A stretch of DNA of 64,000 nucleotides from the NCBI RefSeq assembly GCF_014876185.1, contig NZ_JADALJ010000002.1:1-64000 (forward strand), in the 5' to 3' direction. Of this stretch, positions 62,275-64,000 are shown in pieces. Position 1 is the stretch's first letter. Each line of letters opens with the position of its first letter. The notes below the pieces were generated by a model. That model saw only the letters and a program-made list of their open reading frames with translations. It had not been told where the DNA came from and ran no database searches. This stretch comes from Rufibacter sp. LB8 (GTDB taxonomy: Bacteria; Bacteroidota; Bacteroidia; Cytophagales; Hymenobacteraceae). The position numbers and the translations under genes were made by a program.

Positions 62275-62285
62275 AAACAGGAGGA

Positions 62286-62343
62286 CATAGTAAGGGTTGA
62301 AATCTCGAGCAGTGTTGCCTGCGGGGCTTCAACCCTTACTATG
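62286..62343. terminator. Terminator hairpin after Csp 2
   Basis: Perfect 16-bp stem CATAGTAAGGGTTGAA (62286-62301) / TTCAACCCTTACTATG (62328-62343) with a 26-nt loop, followed by ATTTTGTTT. It lies between convergent Csp and DUF305 genes. Confidence 0.75.
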
Positions 62344-62404
62344 ATTTTGTTTCAACGTATTCTTTGTCCTAATCAACTAAATTAAAAGGCTTTTGGCTGC
62401 AAGA

Positions 62405-63079
62405 CTACTGTTGATGCTCCAGCAACCAGTCGTCTAACTTCTGCTTCTCCCTCTGTTGCTCGTCTATAATCTTCTGGGCCATCGCCTTGATTTCCGCTGA
62501 TTTCGCTTGTGGCATATAAGCCTTGGCCATGTCAATTCCGCTTTGGTGGTGCATGCTCATGAGCGAGGCGAAGTGATGGTCTATGCCTCCCTTCATGTCG
62601 TGGTTCATCTTCGCCATCATGTCTTTCATGGGGGCCATCATCTGCATTGTTTTAGAGGTGTCTCCTTTAGCGCTTTTCTGGGCGTCGGCGAACCGCTCCA
62701 ACCTGTCCATTTCATCCTGTTGCGTCTGCAAGGTCTTCTTCGCCATATCCACCAGCATGGTGTCCTGCCCACTGTCCGCTTCTTCCTTGGCCATGTCAAG
62801 TGCGCCATTATGGTGGGTCGCCATCAATAGGGCAAAGTCACGGTCTGGATCTCCCGTCAATTTTATTTTTTGCATATCGTTCATGTTGTCATGCATGAGG
62901 TCCATCATCTTGTTATTGGATCCGGAGGCTGACATGTCATGCCCAGAACCAGCGTGTTCCTCTGTTTGGTCAGCGGAAGTAGATTCGGATTTTTCAGAGT
63001 TTCCGCTACAGGCAGAAAAAACTAGGGACACACCAATGGCTAAAACTGTCCACTTACTAGTCAATTGTTTGATTTTCAT
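62405..63079 (-). CDS. DUF305 lipoprotein, two repeats
   Basis: 224 residues from ATG 63079 (a longer frame from 63163 lacks a signal). Lipoprotein signal ends at SAC; linker rich in His/Ser (EEHAGSGHDMS); two DUF305 units (LMATHHNGALDMA, LMSMHHQSGIDMA). Paralogue of 35004-35672. It faces a Csp gene on either side. Confidence 0.82.
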   Translation of the reverse strand: MKIKQLTSKWTVLAIGVSLVFSACSGNSEKSESTSADQTEEHAGSGHDMSASGSNNKMMDLMHDNMNDMQKIKLTGDPDRDFALLMATHHNGALDMAKEEADSGQDTMLVDMAKKTLQTQQDEMDRLERFADAQKSAKGDTSKTMQMMAPMKDMMAKMNHDMKGGIDHHFASLMSMHHQSGIDMAKAYMPQAKSAEIKAMAQKIIDEQQREKQKLDDWLLEHQQ

Positions 63080-63623
63080 AGCTGTATAAGTATAAGATAA
63101 ATTATTTTGTAGTTGATGCAAGGAGAAAGAGCCCTTTATCTGTAAGCGTATTTTAACCAACATTTTCAGGCTAATTTCCGAGAATTAATCTAAAAACAAA
63201 AGCCTTAAGTATAGAACATTACCCTTCTCAGACAATAGAAAATTATAGTAAATAGGCTAAGAACTATTAGAATTATTAATCACCTATAAATATAATTATA
63301 AGCCTTTTATACGGCTGGAAAATCGAGGAGTTCAATAAGTAATAGATTATAGCGTAAAGTAGTATATATGCATCGTAATACCCTTTTATAAGCCTTATGC
63401 GGAATAGTGAGTATATAATTTATATAAAATTATCATTCGGGTTAGCATCATTGTACAACATTTTCTGTAATTATATAATTATGCACCAGATTTTTATTAG
63501 CGTTTGGATGGATTGTCTCTCTTAGCTACAGAATATCATCAATTATATCAAGGATTGTATAAAACTTACAAGTTGCAATAGAGTAAACAGTAGCTGTAAA
63601 CATTTACCTAAATCTTATACTAT
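63080..63623 (+). promoter_or_regulatory. AT-rich intergenic region with Csp upstream motif
   Basis: No gene seen. CAAGGATTGTATAAAACTTA at 63549-63568 is 75 nt before the third Csp start. The rest is AT-rich with several TATAATTA-like runs that could hold promoters for both the DUF305 and Csp genes. Confidence 0.45.
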
Positions 63624-63959
63624 ATGCATACCTCTCAAAACCAGAATATCATCCAAGCGCTGATCGAATGCGCTGCGGCCTGTGACCATTGCTTTGATGC
63701 CTGCCTTCAGGAACAGGATGTGAAAATGATGGAAGCCTGTATTCGGCTGGACCGTGACTGTGCTGATATCTGCCGGCTGGCGGCCAGTGCATTAACCAGG
63801 AATTCTCCGGCTTCCCAGGCGCTCCTTAGGGCCTGTGCCGAAATCTGTAAAGCTTGCGGGGATGAGTGCGAGAAGCATGGACACATGCAACACTGTCAGG
63901 AGTGCGCAGCGTCCTGCCGCCGTTGTGAGGAGGCTTGCCGATCTGCTGTACAATCTTAG
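63624..63959 (+). CDS. Four-helix-bundle copper-storage protein (Csp3-like), 3
   Basis: 111 residues, 16 Cys, same helical pattern but more diverged (CFDACLQEQDVKMMEACIRL, RACAEICKACGDEC, CRRCEEACRS). No signal peptide. Likely cytosolic Cu(I) store with somewhat different surface. Confidence 0.88.
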   Translation: MHTSQNQNIIQALIECAAACDHCFDACLQEQDVKMMEACIRLDRDCADICRLAASALTRNSPASQALLRACAEICKACGDECEKHGHMQHCQECAASCRRCEEACRSAVQS

Positions 63960-64000
63960 GTTCAGTACACTTCATACCTATTCCCCTAAAAGATTTTGCT

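Overview
The window looks like part of a conjugative plasmid or integrative element from a member of the Bacteroidetes, plausibly a Hymenobacteraceae relative such as Rufibacter, Hymenobacter or Pontibacter (genus is inference). The evidence is a Bacteroides-type transfer operon (TraG/J/K/N/M/O families), Bacteroidetes -7 promoter elements (TAnnTTTG), and many families common in this phylum (HYC_CC_PP, DUF2231, DUF2911, DUF3347, DUF305, DUF6503, DUF6122-like). I saw no rRNA, tRNA, CRISPR array or intact insertion sequence.

Layout. 1-6343: the 3' part of a conjugation operon, closed by a terminator. 6402-7971: four small unrecognised genes, the last with an in-frame TAG followed by further open frame. 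8050-18115: copper/silver-type efflux module, copy 1 (HYC_CC_PP protein, metal-binding lipoprotein, CusA-like RND pump encoded as two overlapping halves, TolC-like channel, two tandem adaptors, beta-propeller lipoprotein, DUF2231 membrane protein). 18166-20795: DUF3347 and TRASH-like lipoproteins and two regulators that join a CxxC metal-binding-like N-terminus to an AraC-type HTH. 21237-29540: DUF305, DUF2231 with a Met/His tail, multicopper oxidase fused to a barrel-like C-terminus, DUF6503, DUF2911, PepSY, NTF2-like. 29712-31645: a decayed K+-channel gene and a hypothetical gene. 31705-33847: MATE exporter and a His-rich protein. 34682-45804: HMA-like proteins, DUF305 proteins, four-helix copper-storage (Csp) protein, second oxidase-barrel fusion, CopB-type and CopA-type ATPases. 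46027-48391: serine recombinase beside relics of an HMA-AraC gene and a copper ATPase. 48452-59669: HMA chaperone, tiny di-Cys membrane protein, TRASH-like lipoprotein, then copy 2 of the efflux module. 59754-63959: PepSY, DUF2911, third HMA-AraC regulator, two more Csp proteins and another DUF305 protein.

How it works together (inference from families). CopA and the CopB-type ATPase would move copper from cytoplasm to periplasm; the Cus-like tripartite pumps would carry it out of the cell; the oxidases would oxidise Cu(I) in or near the periplasm; Csp and HMA proteins would buffer or ferry copper inside the cell; numerous Met/His/Cys-rich lipoproteins would bind it in the envelope. The CxxC-AraC proteins are the best candidates for the local copper sensors, since no CueR, CsoR or CusRS was recognised.

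Most notable: (1) a CusA pump split into two genes at the same cytoplasmic-loop position in both copies of a diverged 10-kb duplication; (2) a repeated CxxC-AraC regulator family with one dead fourth copy; (3) oxidase-barrel fusions; (4) conserved non-coding structure in the duplicated module; (5) a shared motif upstream of all three Csp genes; (6) clear gene-decay sites.
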